Shown: positions 50,680 through 60,351, numbered from the stretch's first letter. The stretch: 64,000 nt of DNA from Candidatus Eisenbacteria bacterium (GCA_026388185.1 JAPLKG010000008.1:124001-188000), one strand, 5' to 3'. Notes: generated by a model not told the origin, from the sequence alone. A program made the numbers and translations.

Positions 50680-52215
50680 GTGACCGGAGACGACGCGAGA
50701 CGAAACTTCACTGCACGCAAGGTCTCCGTGGCGATGGGCTGGAGTGTCGGCGCAAGGGTGACACGGCTTGCCATAGGTGTGGCCACTTCGATCATCGTAG
50801 TGAGGGGTCTTGGAAGGTATGACTATGGTGTTCTGAGCATCGTAAGAACGATTCTGACCTTTTTGGCCTTCGTCTGCGGATTGGGATTGGGTCAGGCTCT
50901 TCTGAGATTCATGCCCGAGCTGAGGATCAAGCGTGACGTCGAGGGAATGAGAGGGCTTTTTGCTTTCGTGCTCGTCGTACAGGTAATAGCCTGGGCAGTA
51001 TTTCTTGCCATCTTCACCTTTGGGGCGGGCAGCATTGAAGTTCTGTACCGGACACCCGGTCTGGCTTTCATTCTCAAAGTCGGAGTGGCCCTCATTCTGA
51101 TCGATCTTGTGGGTCTTCTGCTTTCGCAGATGCTGACTTCTTTCTACGACGTGAAACTCCTCAGCGTGTACACGACCATCTCGCTTCTCGTCACACTTGG
51201 CCTGACCGTAGTGTTTCTGAAGATGGGCTATGGGGTCTTGGGTGTTCTGGTGGCGGCAGCCGTCTCGGGGGCCATGCTTGCGGTGGCTCTGTTTGATCGC
51301 TGCGCTCTTCATGTCCCCCTGAGTCTCAGACCCTCCCTGTCCGACGCGAGGAGAGTACTTAGGTACTCTATGCCTTTTGCCGTGATATCTCTGCTCAACC
51401 TCATAACGTGGAGACAGTCGGAGACGCTGTTCCTGGGCTACTTCAGGACTCCCGTCGAGGCGGGACTCTTTGATCTCGGCTACAGGATTCCACAACAGAT
51501 GCTCGAGCTGGTGCCTGGAGCCGTGTGGCCGTTGCTCCTGGCCACGTTTTCGGAAGTCTATTCGAGGAGGAGAGAATCTCTCGGGGACGCCATCAGCGGC
51601 TACTACAAGCTTCTCTTTGTCTTGGTGGCACCGATCTCCATTTTTGGCGCGGCGATTTCGGGACCAGCTGTTAGAATACTCTTCGGTTCGGAAATGGCCA
51701 GCTCTGGAACGCTGGCTCAGATGTTCTTCTTGATTTTCTCGGTCTCGTTCTTTTCAACTCCACTGAGCATGGCACTGTACGTGAGGGAGCTCACCTGGTT
51801 GAATCTCGTCATATACATCTGCAATGCTACCGTGAACGTGGGATTGGATTTTGTACTGATACCCAGATACGGGTTGTACGGCGCGGTGGTGCCGGTGGGA
51901 TTGGTAGTATTGGCCTCGCCTTTTGTCTATTACTACACGCTCAGACGAGTGGGCTTCAGCTATTCGATACCTTGGGGTTTCATCGGGAGATGCTACCTGG
52001 CCTCTTTGCCCTTGCTGAGTTTCTTTGTCTTTGCGAGGCGGATTAGCTCGGTCGGCAGTCTGATCGCGATATGCGTACTGGGAATCCTGGTTTTCTGGGG
52101 ATCGGCCAGGTTGGTGCGCATTTTCAGGAATGAAGAAAAGATCCTTCTCGAGGGGCTCGGTCCCCCCATCAGGTCGCTCGTTCTGGGCGTGTTCGGTTGG
52201 AAAGGTCAACGTTAA
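50680..52215 (+). CDS. Polysaccharide flippase (Wzx/MOP family)
   Basis: This 511-residue protein has about 12-14 membrane segments, beginning with VATSIIVVRGLGRYDYGVLSIVRTILTFLAFVCGLGLGQALLRFMPE. The GRYDYGVLS motif and periodic arginines are typical of polysaccharide-type MOP flippases that turn lipid-linked repeats to the outer face. It starts at GTG after GGAAGGGG. It lies between the phosphodiesterase and epimerase genes. Confidence 0.92.
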   Translation: MTGDDARRNFTARKVSVAMGWSVGARVTRLAIGVATSIIVVRGLGRYDYGVLSIVRTILTFLAFVCGLGLGQALLRFMPELRIKRDVEGMRGLFAFVLVVQVIAWAVFLAIFTFGAGSIEVLYRTPGLAFILKVGVALILIDLVGLLLSQMLTSFYDVKLLSVYTTISLLVTLGLTVVFLKMGYGVLGVLVAAAVSGAMLAVALFDRCALHVPLSLRPSLSDARRVLRYSMPFAVISLLNLITWRQSETLFLGYFRTPVEAGLFDLGYRIPQQMLELVPGAVWPLLLATFSEVYSRRRESLGDAISGYYKLLFVLVAPISIFGAAISGPAVRILFGSEMASSGTLAQMFFLIFSVSFFSTPLSMALYVRELTWLNLVIYICNATVNVGLDFVLIPRYGLYGAVVPVGLVVLASPFVYYYTLRRVGFSYSIPWGFIGRCYLASLPLLSFFVFARRISSVGSLIAICVLGILVFWGSARLVRIFRNEEKILLEGLGPPIRSLVLGVFGWKGQR

Positions 52216-52248
52216 GAGTGCCGATCCATATTGACTGAGGTGGTAAAC

Positions 52249-53238
52249 ATGGAAAAAGGAAGAGTCCTTGTCACGGGAGGGGCCGGCTACGTCGGCTCCC
52301 ACTTGGTACGCAAGCTGCTCTCAAGGGGCTACGCAGTCAGGGCTTTGGACAGCCTGCTCTTCGGAGACGCTTCCGTCAGCGAACTCCACTCGAACCCCGA
52401 CTTCGAGCTCGTGAAAGGAGACATCAGGCACATCGAGGACGTCGCCGAGTCGATGGAAGGCTGCTACGCGGTCGTTCATCTGGCAGGACTTGTGGGAGAC
52501 CCGGCCTGCGAATTGAAGCCGGAACTCACGCATGCGATCAACTACGAGGCCACGAAATTGATGGTGGAGATCACGAAATACAAAGGGCTCAAGAGGTTCA
52601 TATTCGCCTCTACGTGCAGCGTTTATGGGGCCGCAGAAGACTACGTCTTGAACGAAGGCTCCGTAGTCAATCCCGTGTCTCTATATGCGGAAACGAACCT
52701 CAGGTCCGAGCAGATAATACTCAGAGGCTTCGACGGGACCGACGTGGTTTGTTCAATCATGAGATTGGCGACGGTCTACGGCGCGTCCTACAGGATGAGG
52801 TTCGATCTCGTCGTGAACATCCTCTCGGCAAAGGCCGTGAAGGAAGGGAAGATCAAGATATACGGCGGCAAGCAATGGAGACCCAACGTACATGTCGAAG
52901 ATGTGGCGGAGGCTTGCGTCATGCTGCTGGAGTCGCCCCCTTCACGGGTGGACAAAGAGACCTTCAACATCGGCAGCAACGAACAGAACTACAGGATCGC
53001 CGAACTCGGAGACATCGTCAGACAGTGTATCCCCGGCATCGGCGTCGATACCCTCGACGAAAGTCCTGACCCGCGCAGTTACCATGTCTCTTTTGACAAG
53101 GCGCGTCACGTGTTAGGTTACAGGGTAGGACGCACCGTGAAGTCCGGAGTGCTGGAGATTCAGAAGATGTTCTCGGATGGGCTGGTAAAGAATTACCTTG
53201 ACGACGTGTACTACAACGTCAGGTACCGCTACAAGTGA
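52249..53238 (+). CDS. NAD-dependent epimerase/dehydratase (YxxxN variant)
   Basis: About 329 residues from the ATG at 52249, preceded by GAGGTGG. The Rossmann motif is VLVTGGAGYVGSHLVRKLL, with the usual FIFASTCSVYG. The catalytic Tyr is present (SLYAETNLRSE) but the position normally held by Lys in YxxxK reads Asn (residue 150). The rest matches extended short-chain nucleotide-sugar enzymes. It probably acts on a UDP- or GDP-sugar for the polysaccharide; the Lys change raises doubt about activity or marks a subfamily. Confidence 0.85.
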   Translation: MEKGRVLVTGGAGYVGSHLVRKLLSRGYAVRALDSLLFGDASVSELHSNPDFELVKGDIRHIEDVAESMEGCYAVVHLAGLVGDPACELKPELTHAINYEATKLMVEITKYKGLKRFIFASTCSVYGAAEDYVLNEGSVVNPVSLYAETNLRSEQIILRGFDGTDVVCSIMRLATVYGASYRMRFDLVVNILSAKAVKEGKIKIYGGKQWRPNVHVEDVAEACVMLLESPPSRVDKETFNIGSNEQNYRIAELGDIVRQCIPGIGVDTLDESPDPRSYHVSFDKARHVLGYRVGRTVKSGVLEIQKMFSDGLVKNYLDDVYYNVRYRYK

Positions 53239-53246
53239 GGAGGCCG

Positions 53247-54446
53247 ATGAAATCTTCACTCGCATCCCTGGGGGGACGACCTGTACGTGAAAAGTTCTTG
53301 CCCTTCGCGCTTCCCCTTCTGGGCGAAGAAGAAAAACAGGAAGTCCTCAAGGTGCTCGACTCAGGATGGATCACCACGGGTCCCCGAACCTTCGAGTTCG
53401 AAAAGAGGATCGCCGCATACGTGGGGGCTTCCCACGCAATAGCGCTCAGCTCATGCACGGCGGCGCTCCACGTCTCGCTGGCCGCTCTCGGCATCAAAGA
53501 GGGTGACGAAGTCATTACGTCGACCCTCACGTTCTGTTCTACCGCGAACGTCGTATTGCATCTGAGAGCGAAACCCGTGCTCGTTGACGTCGAACGTGAG
53601 ACTCTGACGATGGATCCGTCCCAGCTCGAAGGAAAGATCACACGTAAGACAAAGGCCATCGTGCCCGTCCACTACGCGGGCCATCCGTGCAGGATGGACG
53701 AAATAGCGGCCATTGCCCGGGCCAAGGGGATTCCGATTGTGGAGGACGCCGCTCACGCTCTTGGCGCCAAGTACAGGGACAAGAAGATAGGCACGTTGAG
53801 CGAGGTCTCCTGCTTCAGTTTCTATGCGATCAAGAACATAACGACCGCCGAGGGGGGCGCCGTGACTCTGGAGGACGAGGAATTGGCAAACAAGATTCGT
53901 CTCTACAGCCTTCACGGAATGAGCAAGGACGCGTGGAAGAGATACAGTTCCACGGGCTCGTGGTACTACGAGGTCTTGTACCCGGGTTTCAAGTACAATC
54001 TCACCGACATTCAATCTGCCCTCGGTCTCTGCCAGCTTGAGAAGATCGAAGCCTTTCTGGCCAAGAGGCACGAGCTCGCCTCGCTCTACGACGAGGCATT
54101 CTCCGACGTGGACGAGGTAAGTACTCTCTCCGTTCGGCGTGAAGCTACTCATGCGAGGCATCTCTATCCAGTGCTTCTCAATCTTGGCAGGCTTGGCATA
54201 GACAGAGCGAGATTCATTGAGGAATTGAGAGCGGAGAACATAGGAACTACCGTGAATTTCGTGCCCGTGCACATGCACCCTTACTATCGTGACACTTTCG
54301 GCTACAAGAGCGGCGACTTTCCGGTCGCAGAAGATGCCTACGCGCGGCTTATCTCCCTGCCGCTTTATCCTCGGATGACCGTGCGGGACGCTCAGGACGT
54401 GGTCGAAGCCGTGAAGAAGATCGCCCTCTATTACAGGAAGGGCTGA
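53247..54446 (+). CDS. DegT/DnrJ/EryC1-family sugar aminotransferase
   Basis: About 399 residues from the ATG at 53247, with AGGAGG upstream. The PLP-binding SCFSFYAIKNITTAEGGAVTL has the Schiff-base Lys. The segment ITSTLTFCSTANVVLHLRAKPVLVDVE and IVEDAAHALGAKY are also diagnostic. It transfers an amino group to a keto-sugar nucleotide made by enzymes such as the upstream epimerase/dehydratase. A GNAT acetyltransferase follows 23 bp downstream, suggesting an N-acylated amino sugar. Confidence 0.93.
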   Translation: MKSSLASLGGRPVREKFLPFALPLLGEEEKQEVLKVLDSGWITTGPRTFEFEKRIAAYVGASHAIALSSCTAALHVSLAALGIKEGDEVITSTLTFCSTANVVLHLRAKPVLVDVERETLTMDPSQLEGKITRKTKAIVPVHYAGHPCRMDEIAAIARAKGIPIVEDAAHALGAKYRDKKIGTLSEVSCFSFYAIKNITTAEGGAVTLEDEELANKIRLYSLHGMSKDAWKRYSSTGSWYYEVLYPGFKYNLTDIQSALGLCQLEKIEAFLAKRHELASLYDEAFSDVDEVSTLSVRREATHARHLYPVLLNLGRLGIDRARFIEELRAENIGTTVNFVPVHMHPYYRDTFGYKSGDFPVAEDAYARLISLPLYPRMTVRDAQDVVEAVKKIALYYRKG

Positions 54447-54469
54447 CCGCGACGGAGGAGAAGAGAAGA

Positions 54470-54994
54470 ATGAAGGCAAATCGAGTCTCCCTGCGTGCCC
54501 TGGGAGCAGAGGATCTGGAGAGAACGCTCCAGTGGGTGAATGATCCGGAAGTGACCAGATTCACTGGTACCGTGTTCCCTGTCTCCGGGAGTGAGCACCA
54601 ATTCTGGTATCAGGAGCTTCTGAAGGACCACACAAGACGAATGTTCGCTATCATGACGTCGGACGGCAAGCACATCGGGAATATCGGCGTGAAGAACATC
54701 GACTGGGTCGCGAGAAACGCCGAAGTCTTGGTCTACATCGGCGAGGCAGACTTCAGAGGGAAAGGATACGGAACCGAGGCAATTGCGGCCCTGAGCGATT
54801 TCGCCTTCCGGAGGCTCAACCTGCACAAGCTCTACGCCAGGGTCTTTTCCTACAATGAACGCGCCGCGAAGAGCTTCGAGCAATGCGGTTTTCAAGGTGA
54901 GGGGCTCTTGCGGGAGCACGTCTTCAGGGACGGTCGCTATCATGAGGTTGTCATCCTGGGTCTCTTGAGAAAGGAACAGGAGTCTGGTTCCTGA
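54470..54994 (+). CDS. GNAT-family N-acetyltransferase (RimJ/PseH-like)
   Basis: This 174-residue acetyltransferase has the GNAT acetyl-CoA loop in VLVYIGEADFRGKGYGTEAIAALSDFAFRRLNLHKLYARV. The order aminotransferase then GNAT enzyme matches amino-sugar pathways such as those to UDP-N-acetylated 4-amino sugars. The true acceptor is unknown. It follows the aminotransferase by 23 bp and precedes an ATP-grasp gene by 9 bp. Confidence 0.9.
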   Translation: MKANRVSLRALGAEDLERTLQWVNDPEVTRFTGTVFPVSGSEHQFWYQELLKDHTRRMFAIMTSDGKHIGNIGVKNIDWVARNAEVLVYIGEADFRGKGYGTEAIAALSDFAFRRLNLHKLYARVFSYNERAAKSFEQCGFQGEGLLREHVFRDGRYHEVVILGLLRKEQESGS

Positions 54995-55003
54995 TCTTGC
55001 CAA

Positions 55004-56188
55004 ATGATGTCGGGGAAAGTGCTCGTCATAGGGGCAGGCTTCCTACAGGCCTTTGTGATCAGACGAGCCTGCGAAATGGGGCTCACCGTCGTAGCCGTTG
55101 ACAGAGATCCCAGGGCTCTCGGCTTCGAGTGGGCCCACAAGCGGGTGGTCGTGGACATAAAGGACCAGGGGAGCTGTCTCGAGGTCGCTGAAAGCGAGAG
55201 CGTTGACGCCGTCCTGTCGGTCTGCACCGATCTTGCGGTGAAGACGGTGGCTTTTGTTGCGGGCTCTCTCGGTCTTCCGGGGCTTCCCGCCGAAGCAGCG
55301 CGAACGTGTACAAACAAGGCGCTGATGAGAGAAACACTCGCGCGTGCGCACGTGGGGCGTGTCGCTTTCGGGAAGGCGAGCTCTCCGGAGGAGGCGGTCC
55401 GGGCTGCTTCTTCGATTGGTTTTCCCTGCATCCTCAAACCGGTGGATTCGGTGGGGAGCAGGGGAGTCACAAAAATAGATAACGTCTCGCTGGTTGTGGC
55501 AGGTTTTGAGGCCGCGGCTCGAGCGTCCGCTTGCGGAGACGTCATCGTAGAGGAATTCATAGACGGTCCGGAGATTAGCGTGGAGGCCGTCACGCGGGGA
55601 GGAGAAACTACGATTGCCGCCGTGACTGACAAGATTACGAGCGGCCCGCCGCATTTCGTTGAACTGGGGCACACCCAGCCGTCCGTGTTTTCGGACGAAC
55701 GGGCAGTGAGAGAGACCGTTCAGGACTGTGTGCGTGCGCTCGGAGTGGACTGGTCAGCCAGCCACACCGAGCTAAGACTTACGGAAGAAGGCCCGCGAGT
55801 CATGGAGGTGGGTGCGAGGCTCGGAGGTGACAGGATCACTTCGGACCTCGTGCCTCTTTCTACCGGAATAGACCTCATGGAGGCGGTGATCCTGACTTCC
55901 TTCGGCCGTGCGCCGCAAATGACACCGCGGTACAGGAAGGGTTCGGCCATACGTTATTTGCGTGTGCCCCCCGGTAGGATAACAGCGATACGGGGAGTCG
56001 AGTCCGCCCGTTCGGTGGCGGGCGTGACGGACGTACACATGGACATGTCAATCGGGGACACCGTTCCTCGACTCAGGAGTAGCCTCGATAGAGTCGGGCA
56101 CGTCGTGGCACAGGGTCCTAGCGCATCTGAGGCAGCCAGCGCGGCCGAAGAGGCCGTGGCCAGGATAGAAGTAGAGGTGAGACAGTGA
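55004..56188 (+). CDS. ATP-grasp ligase
   Basis: This 394-residue enzyme begins with a Rossmann-like segment (KVLVIGAGFLQAFVIRRACEMGLTVVAVDRDPRALG). It has the ATP-grasp core: FPCILKPVDSVGSRGVTKI, VIVEEFIDGPEISVEAVTRGG and the metal-binding VMEVGARLGGDRITSDLV. The family joins a carboxylate to an amine or thiol with ATP. In a sugar locus it might attach an amino acid to a sugar, but the substrate is unknown. It overlaps the glycosyltransferase gene by 4 bp. Confidence 0.85.
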   Translation: MMSGKVLVIGAGFLQAFVIRRACEMGLTVVAVDRDPRALGFEWAHKRVVVDIKDQGSCLEVAESESVDAVLSVCTDLAVKTVAFVAGSLGLPGLPAEAARTCTNKALMRETLARAHVGRVAFGKASSPEEAVRAASSIGFPCILKPVDSVGSRGVTKIDNVSLVVAGFEAAARASACGDVIVEEFIDGPEISVEAVTRGGETTIAAVTDKITSGPPHFVELGHTQPSVFSDERAVRETVQDCVRALGVDWSASHTELRLTEEGPRVMEVGARLGGDRITSDLVPLSTGIDLMEAVILTSFGRAPQMTPRYRKGSAIRYLRVPPGRITAIRGVESARSVAGVTDVHMDMSIGDTVPRLRSSLDRVGHVVAQGPSASEAASAAEEAVARIEVEVRQ

Positions 56189-56913
56189 CAAGAGGTTCAC
56201 GTATTCTCGTGGTGATTCCGGCTTACAATGAGGTCTCAAACGTGGGCAAGGTCGTGGAAGAGGTGAAGAGAGAGGCTCCCTCTGTCGACGTCTTGGTGGT
56301 AGACGACGGATCCATCGATGCTACGGCCGACGCGGCTCTCAAAGCCGGAGCCATCGTTGTCAAGCTGCCCTTCAACCTCGGAATGTTCGAGGCGGTGAGG
56401 ACGGGTTTTGTCTACGCGGACAGGAAGGGCTACGACATCGCAATCCAGGTCGACGCCGACGGGCAACACGTTCCCCGTGAGATAGGAGCGCTGGTAGATC
56501 CAGTCGTCAGAGAGGGTTTTGATGTCGTAGTGGGCTCCAGATATCTTGAGAGTCGCGGATACAGAACACCTTTCTTTCGCAAGTGCGGCATCAGTCTGTT
56601 CGCATGGCTCACGTCGGTGGTGTTGGGACAGAAAATCACAGATACAACATGCGGTTTCAGGTCCTACGGCACGCGCGCAATAAGGATGTTTGCCAGGTAC
56701 GACTCGGCCGAGTTCAAAGACTCCGTGGGGCTTGTGATTCTTGGAAGGGCAGGGCTGAAGATAAAGGAAATCCCGGTGACAGTGCGTGAAAGGATTGGAG
56801 GCAGGTCGACGATCTCGACCATCAAGGCGCTCATCTATCCCTTCGACTTCGTCCTTTCGCTCGTGGCCGTACTTGTGAGAACGAGACTTACCGTTCCTGG
56901 AGGTGAAGCATGA
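56185..56913 (+). CDS. Family 2 glycosyltransferase (dolichyl-phosphate mannose synthase-like)
   Basis: This 242-residue GT-A fold protein has ILVVIPAYNEVSNVGKVVEEV, VLVVDDGSIDATADAALKAGA, and the DxD-containing AIQVDADGQHVPREIGALV. A C-terminal membrane-associated segment ends with ALIYPFDFVLSLVAVLVRTRL. It likely transfers a sugar from a nucleotide donor to polyprenyl phosphate or to a growing lipid-linked chain. The GTG start overlaps the ATP-grasp stop, and its stop overlaps the DUF2304 gene. This GT2-DUF2304 order is common. Confidence 0.93.
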   Translation: MTRGSRILVVIPAYNEVSNVGKVVEEVKREAPSVDVLVVDDGSIDATADAALKAGAIVVKLPFNLGMFEAVRTGFVYADRKGYDIAIQVDADGQHVPREIGALVDPVVREGFDVVVGSRYLESRGYRTPFFRKCGISLFAWLTSVVLGQKITDTTCGFRSYGTRAIRMFARYDSAEFKDSVGLVILGRAGLKIKEIPVTVRERIGGRSTISTIKALIYPFDFVLSLVAVLVRTRLTVPGGEA

Positions 56914-57347
56914 TAACTCCCAGAGTAGAGCGCTTCGCTATTGTGATTAGTATAGTGCTCATACTCATCGTGCTGGACATGGTGAGAAGACGAAGGCTGA
57001 GAGAAAGGTATTCGCTCGTCTGGCTCTTTGCAGTTGTGGCAATGACGACACTCGTGGTGTGGGAGAAGCTCTTGGTCTCGATCACTTCCATGATCGGAGC
57101 CACGGATCCTTCTTCCACTCTGTTTCTTTTCGGAATCCTATTTGCACTCGTGATCCTTCTTCATCTTTCAAACAAGGTCTCGGATTTCTCAACGCAGCTC
57201 AGGATACTGGCCAAGGAAATGGCCGTGCTGAACGCCCAACTCTCGGAGGTTCGCCCTGCGCATTCAACTCGTGAGGAGGGGGCGCGAGACAAGAACCTGG
57301 GCCGTGAGTCGGAAGGAAGCAGAGTAATCGAGGAGGGCCGGTTATGA
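56910..57347 (+). CDS. DUF2304 membrane protein
   Basis: This 145-residue protein has three hydrophobic segments (FAIVISIVLILIVLDMV, SLVWLFAVVAMTTLVVW, LFLFGILFALVILLHLS) and a charged helix, as in DUF2304. Members frequently pair with polyprenol-linked GT2 enzymes, as here. They may assist membrane anchoring or flipping, but the role is not proven. It overlaps both neighbours by 4 bp. Confidence 0.85.
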   Translation: MITPRVERFAIVISIVLILIVLDMVRRRRLRERYSLVWLFAVVAMTTLVVWEKLLVSITSMIGATDPSSTLFLFGILFALVILLHLSNKVSDFSTQLRILAKEMAVLNAQLSEVRPAHSTREEGARDKNLGRESEGSRVIEEGRL

Positions 57348-57709
57348 AAACCGCCGTCTACGTATTCGTGTGCGTGACCATGCTTGTGGCCGGGCAACTT
57401 CTGGTCAAGCATGGACTCACTCTGAAGGGTGGGTTTCAGCTTTCTCTCTCTTGCTTCTGGCCCGAGTTCACCAAGCTCATCACGTCCGGCTACATATGGC
57501 TGGGAGCGTTCGTGACCATGAGCAGCGGGCTACTCTGGATGGACGTGCTTTCGAAGAGAGAGCTCAGCTTCGTCTATCCCTTGATAAGCCTGACGTACGT
57601 GTTTTCTCTCGCCGCATCGACCCTCATCTTCAGAGAACATGTTTCTCCGCTCCGCTGGTTGGGAGTGGTCGTCATTTGTCTGGGTGTATACATGGTTTCG
57701 AGGAGTTGA
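57344..57709 (+). CDS. Small EamA/SMR-type transporter (ArnE-like)
   Basis: This 121-residue protein has four membrane segments: AVYVFVCVTMLVAGQLLVKHG, YIWLGAFVTMSSGLLWMDVL, LSFVYPLISLTYVFSLAAS and LRWLGVVVICLGVYMVSRS. The SFVYPL motif is typical of ArnE/ArnF-type subunits that flip undecaprenyl-linked sugars. With the GT2 and DUF2304 genes it may make a lipid-carrier sugar pathway feeding the polymer. Confidence 0.88.
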   Translation: MKTAVYVFVCVTMLVAGQLLVKHGLTLKGGFQLSLSCFWPEFTKLITSGYIWLGAFVTMSSGLLWMDVLSKRELSFVYPLISLTYVFSLAASTLIFREHVSPLRWLGVVVICLGVYMVSRS

Positions 57710-57713
57710 GAAC

Positions 57714-60329
57714 GTGAACACGGTGGCCAGCGAGAAGACCGTCGCGCGGTTCTTCCTCGCAGTGTTTCTCGTCTCTCTGGGCGGCCTCTGGCTTTGCCGC
57801 GCGTGTGGGATAACGAACGGATTCAGTCTCGCCCCATCCCTTTTTCTGTTTCTGATCGCTCCCGGTTTCATTCCTTCGCTCAGGATAGGACGGAAGCTTG
57901 GGCTCGGTCTCCTGGAAGTGCTTCCGTTTGCTGTCAGTTTGAGCTTGGGGCAGGCTGCTCTCTTGCTTCTGGTGTTCGATTGGCTTGGTCTCTCCGTGTT
58001 CAATGCAACGTGGGCACTGCCGACCTGCACTTTGGCGTGGTACCTTTGGATCGAACTCGCGGGCACGAGGGGAACGGAATTCGGAGCCGGATCGGACATC
58101 GACTCCGCCCAACCGCGTCTGAGTCGACGGGCCACGAGGTTCCTCTACTTGGCCTTGCTTCTCTACCTCATTGCCGTCTCCGTTCTGCTTCTCAGGGCCG
58201 GCGCCCCTCTCCAGTGGCAGACTGATGCGCCGGCGCATCTTGCTGCTATCCGCGGTGTGGTTGAGGAAGACAGGGTTTTCCCCGCGATGCAACCTTACGG
58301 CCCAAACGGAGTGGTGAAACCCGACCCACGATTCGGCGTTTTTCATGCGCTGTGCGCGCTCCTTTTCGTCGCCTCTGGAACAGAGATATACACTCTCTGG
58401 AAAGCGCTGCCCGCCTTCTTCACTCCATTCCTTGCCCTGGGGCTCTTTTCTGCCACGAGGTCTCTGACTGGAAACGTCAGAGCAGCCTTCGCCGCCGCCT
58501 TTCTTTTCCCGCTCTGCTATGGTGGTATTGGTGGTGGCGCGCTTCGCACAGTTGGTTACCCGAACAGAGTGTCCATGCTTCCGTACCTCGTCTCGTTGGC
58601 AGTGCTTTTCACGTATCTCCGAGCGGAGAGAAGATGGCTTCTGATGCTACTCGGGATTCTCGCCGTGACGACGGTCGCGGTACATGTCTACTATTTCATC
58701 GAGTTTCTCTTCGTCGTCACTTGTTTCTTCCTTCTGAAATTTCTGGTGTCGTGGGCCGACGCGTCTCGGATTGCCAAGTGTTGGGCTCGCGTTGTCGGGG
58801 TCACCGTAGGCATCTCACTGCCGTTTCTCGTGTACAGGCTTCTAAGCTCGTATTCCACGGCGAATCCATATTCCGTTGAGGGCCAGAACCTCCTCTACCT
58901 GGACGAACGGTTCTACATTCTGAACCCGTTCAAAGCCTACGGCTGGTTCGGTCTTGCCGGCACAGCCTCGCTCTTGCTCTTGCCATACTTCATTCTGCGT
59001 GCAAGGAAGAGCGACGCGTACGTCTTTGTCACGGCGGCAACCGCAGGACCCTTGCTTCTGATATTCAACCCCCTCGCCATGCCCGTCGCGAGCAAGGTGC
59101 TGAGTTATCTTGCCTGGCGATTGATGTGGGCCGTGCCGTACGTTCTCTCGATCGGGATCTTCGTGACAGAGTTTCCCGTAAACATCAGGCGTTCGTCGCT
59201 GAAGAGCAAGTTTTTCTCCTGCGTCGGGATGGGGCTCGTTGTGGCGGCGCTCCTCGGAACACTGAATTGGAGAGTGGATTTCTACAAGAAAGCCGTTGAG
59301 ACGACGCGGGAATCCTTCGCGGACGATTTTGCCGTGGCTTCCGGAACTCTCGGCCGCCTCGACAAAGAAGTGAAAGGCAGACGGGTCTTTCTCTCGGATC
59401 CAGTCACCGCATACGCGATTCCTGCGTTGACGAGGCACTTCGTGACGGCGATACCCGTGGCTCATTCCGCGCCGACCGATTCCTTTCCCGTCAGCAGGGT
59501 CAGGGACGCTCTCGATGTCCTCAATCCCTCGGTGGGTCTTCGACGAACGGCCGAAGTGCTCCGAAAGTACGGCGTGGAATATGTGATGGTCAACACCGGC
59601 TTTTCTGAGAGACTGCACGCGTTTGAATACGAAATCGATCCCGAGGAGCAAGAACGTGTCCTCTCAAAGATCACCTCTGCCCGTGTCTTGTTCGAAGAAA
59701 TCTTTTCCGAGGGGGACCTGCATGTTTTTCGCGTGACCGATTTGAAGAAGGCGGAATTTCAAGAGGGCGGGCTGTCGCGGAATCTCGTTCCGGGCGAAGC
59801 GGACTTCGTTTCGACGCCGATCGCTGATTTCGCGAGCCTCTTTTCCATGGAGAGAGTCCGCGTATCGCCGGCGTCCGTGGAGCCGGGCGACTCAGTCAGC
59901 GTTCACTTTCTCTGGAAGTGCCTTTCTCCTCTTCCACGTGAAGACGTCTACAAGCTATTCATAAGAATGGACACCGAGTTTCCAAGAGGGCGCTTCTTCG
60001 CGAAAAGCTTGGGCAAGCCCTACAGGAAGCTCCTCGAACGAAGGGTCGGAAAGAGGTTTAGACTCAAGGTGGACGTGGATCCAGAGGGGTGCGAGCCTCC
60101 CTTGCACCTCTGGAAGAGGGGGGAACTCGTGGAGCAGGTCGTAACCTTTCCGGTTCCGCTAACCCTGTCTCCGGGCAGGTACAGTGTGAAGGCCAATCTG
60201 AGAAGGACGCCCGCTTCGATGGACTTCCACGTTTCTGACTACTTGCGGGACGAAGACTACTTTTCTGGCGTTGAGATAGGAAGCGTGGTTGTTCGAGGCG
60301 AGAAGACGACCGACGCTCGTGTGCCTTGA
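57714..60329 (+). CDS. Large multi-pass membrane protein of the polysaccharide locus
   Basis: About 871 residues from the GTG at 57714, which has GAGGAG 8 nt upstream; the frame upstream overlaps the transporter. The N-terminal 500 residues have about 11-13 membrane segments and a short periplasmic motif (QTDAPAHLAAIRGVVEEDRVFP) resembling lipid-linked-sugar glycosyltransferases of the GT-C type. The C-terminal 350 residues are soluble and beta-rich. A GT-C-type transferase or polymerase using the carrier sugar from the preceding genes is plausible, but I cannot name a family. Confidence 0.7.
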   Translation: MNTVASEKTVARFFLAVFLVSLGGLWLCRACGITNGFSLAPSLFLFLIAPGFIPSLRIGRKLGLGLLEVLPFAVSLSLGQAALLLLVFDWLGLSVFNATWALPTCTLAWYLWIELAGTRGTEFGAGSDIDSAQPRLSRRATRFLYLALLLYLIAVSVLLLRAGAPLQWQTDAPAHLAAIRGVVEEDRVFPAMQPYGPNGVVKPDPRFGVFHALCALLFVASGTEIYTLWKALPAFFTPFLALGLFSATRSLTGNVRAAFAAAFLFPLCYGGIGGGALRTVGYPNRVSMLPYLVSLAVLFTYLRAERRWLLMLLGILAVTTVAVHVYYFIEFLFVVTCFFLLKFLVSWADASRIAKCWARVVGVTVGISLPFLVYRLLSSYSTANPYSVEGQNLLYLDERFYILNPFKAYGWFGLAGTASLLLLPYFILRARKSDAYVFVTAATAGPLLLIFNPLAMPVASKVLSYLAWRLMWAVPYVLSIGIFVTEFPVNIRRSSLKSKFFSCVGMGLVVAALLGTLNWRVDFYKKAVETTRESFADDFAVASGTLGRLDKEVKGRRVFLSDPVTAYAIPALTRHFVTAIPVAHSAPTDSFPVSRVRDALDVLNPSVGLRRTAEVLRKYGVEYVMVNTGFSERLHAFEYEIDPEEQERVLSKITSARVLFEEIFSEGDLHVFRVTDLKKAEFQEGGLSRNLVPGEADFVSTPIADFASLFSMERVRVSPASVEPGDSVSVHFLWKCLSPLPREDVYKLFIRMDTEFPRGRFFAKSLGKPYRKLLERRVGKRFRLKVDVDPEGCEPPLHLWKRGELVEQVVTFPVPLTLSPGRYSVKANLRRTPASMDFHVSDYLRDEDYFSGVEIGSVVVRGEKTTDARVP

Positions 60330-60351
60330 AGGAAGGTGAACCCGGGATCGT

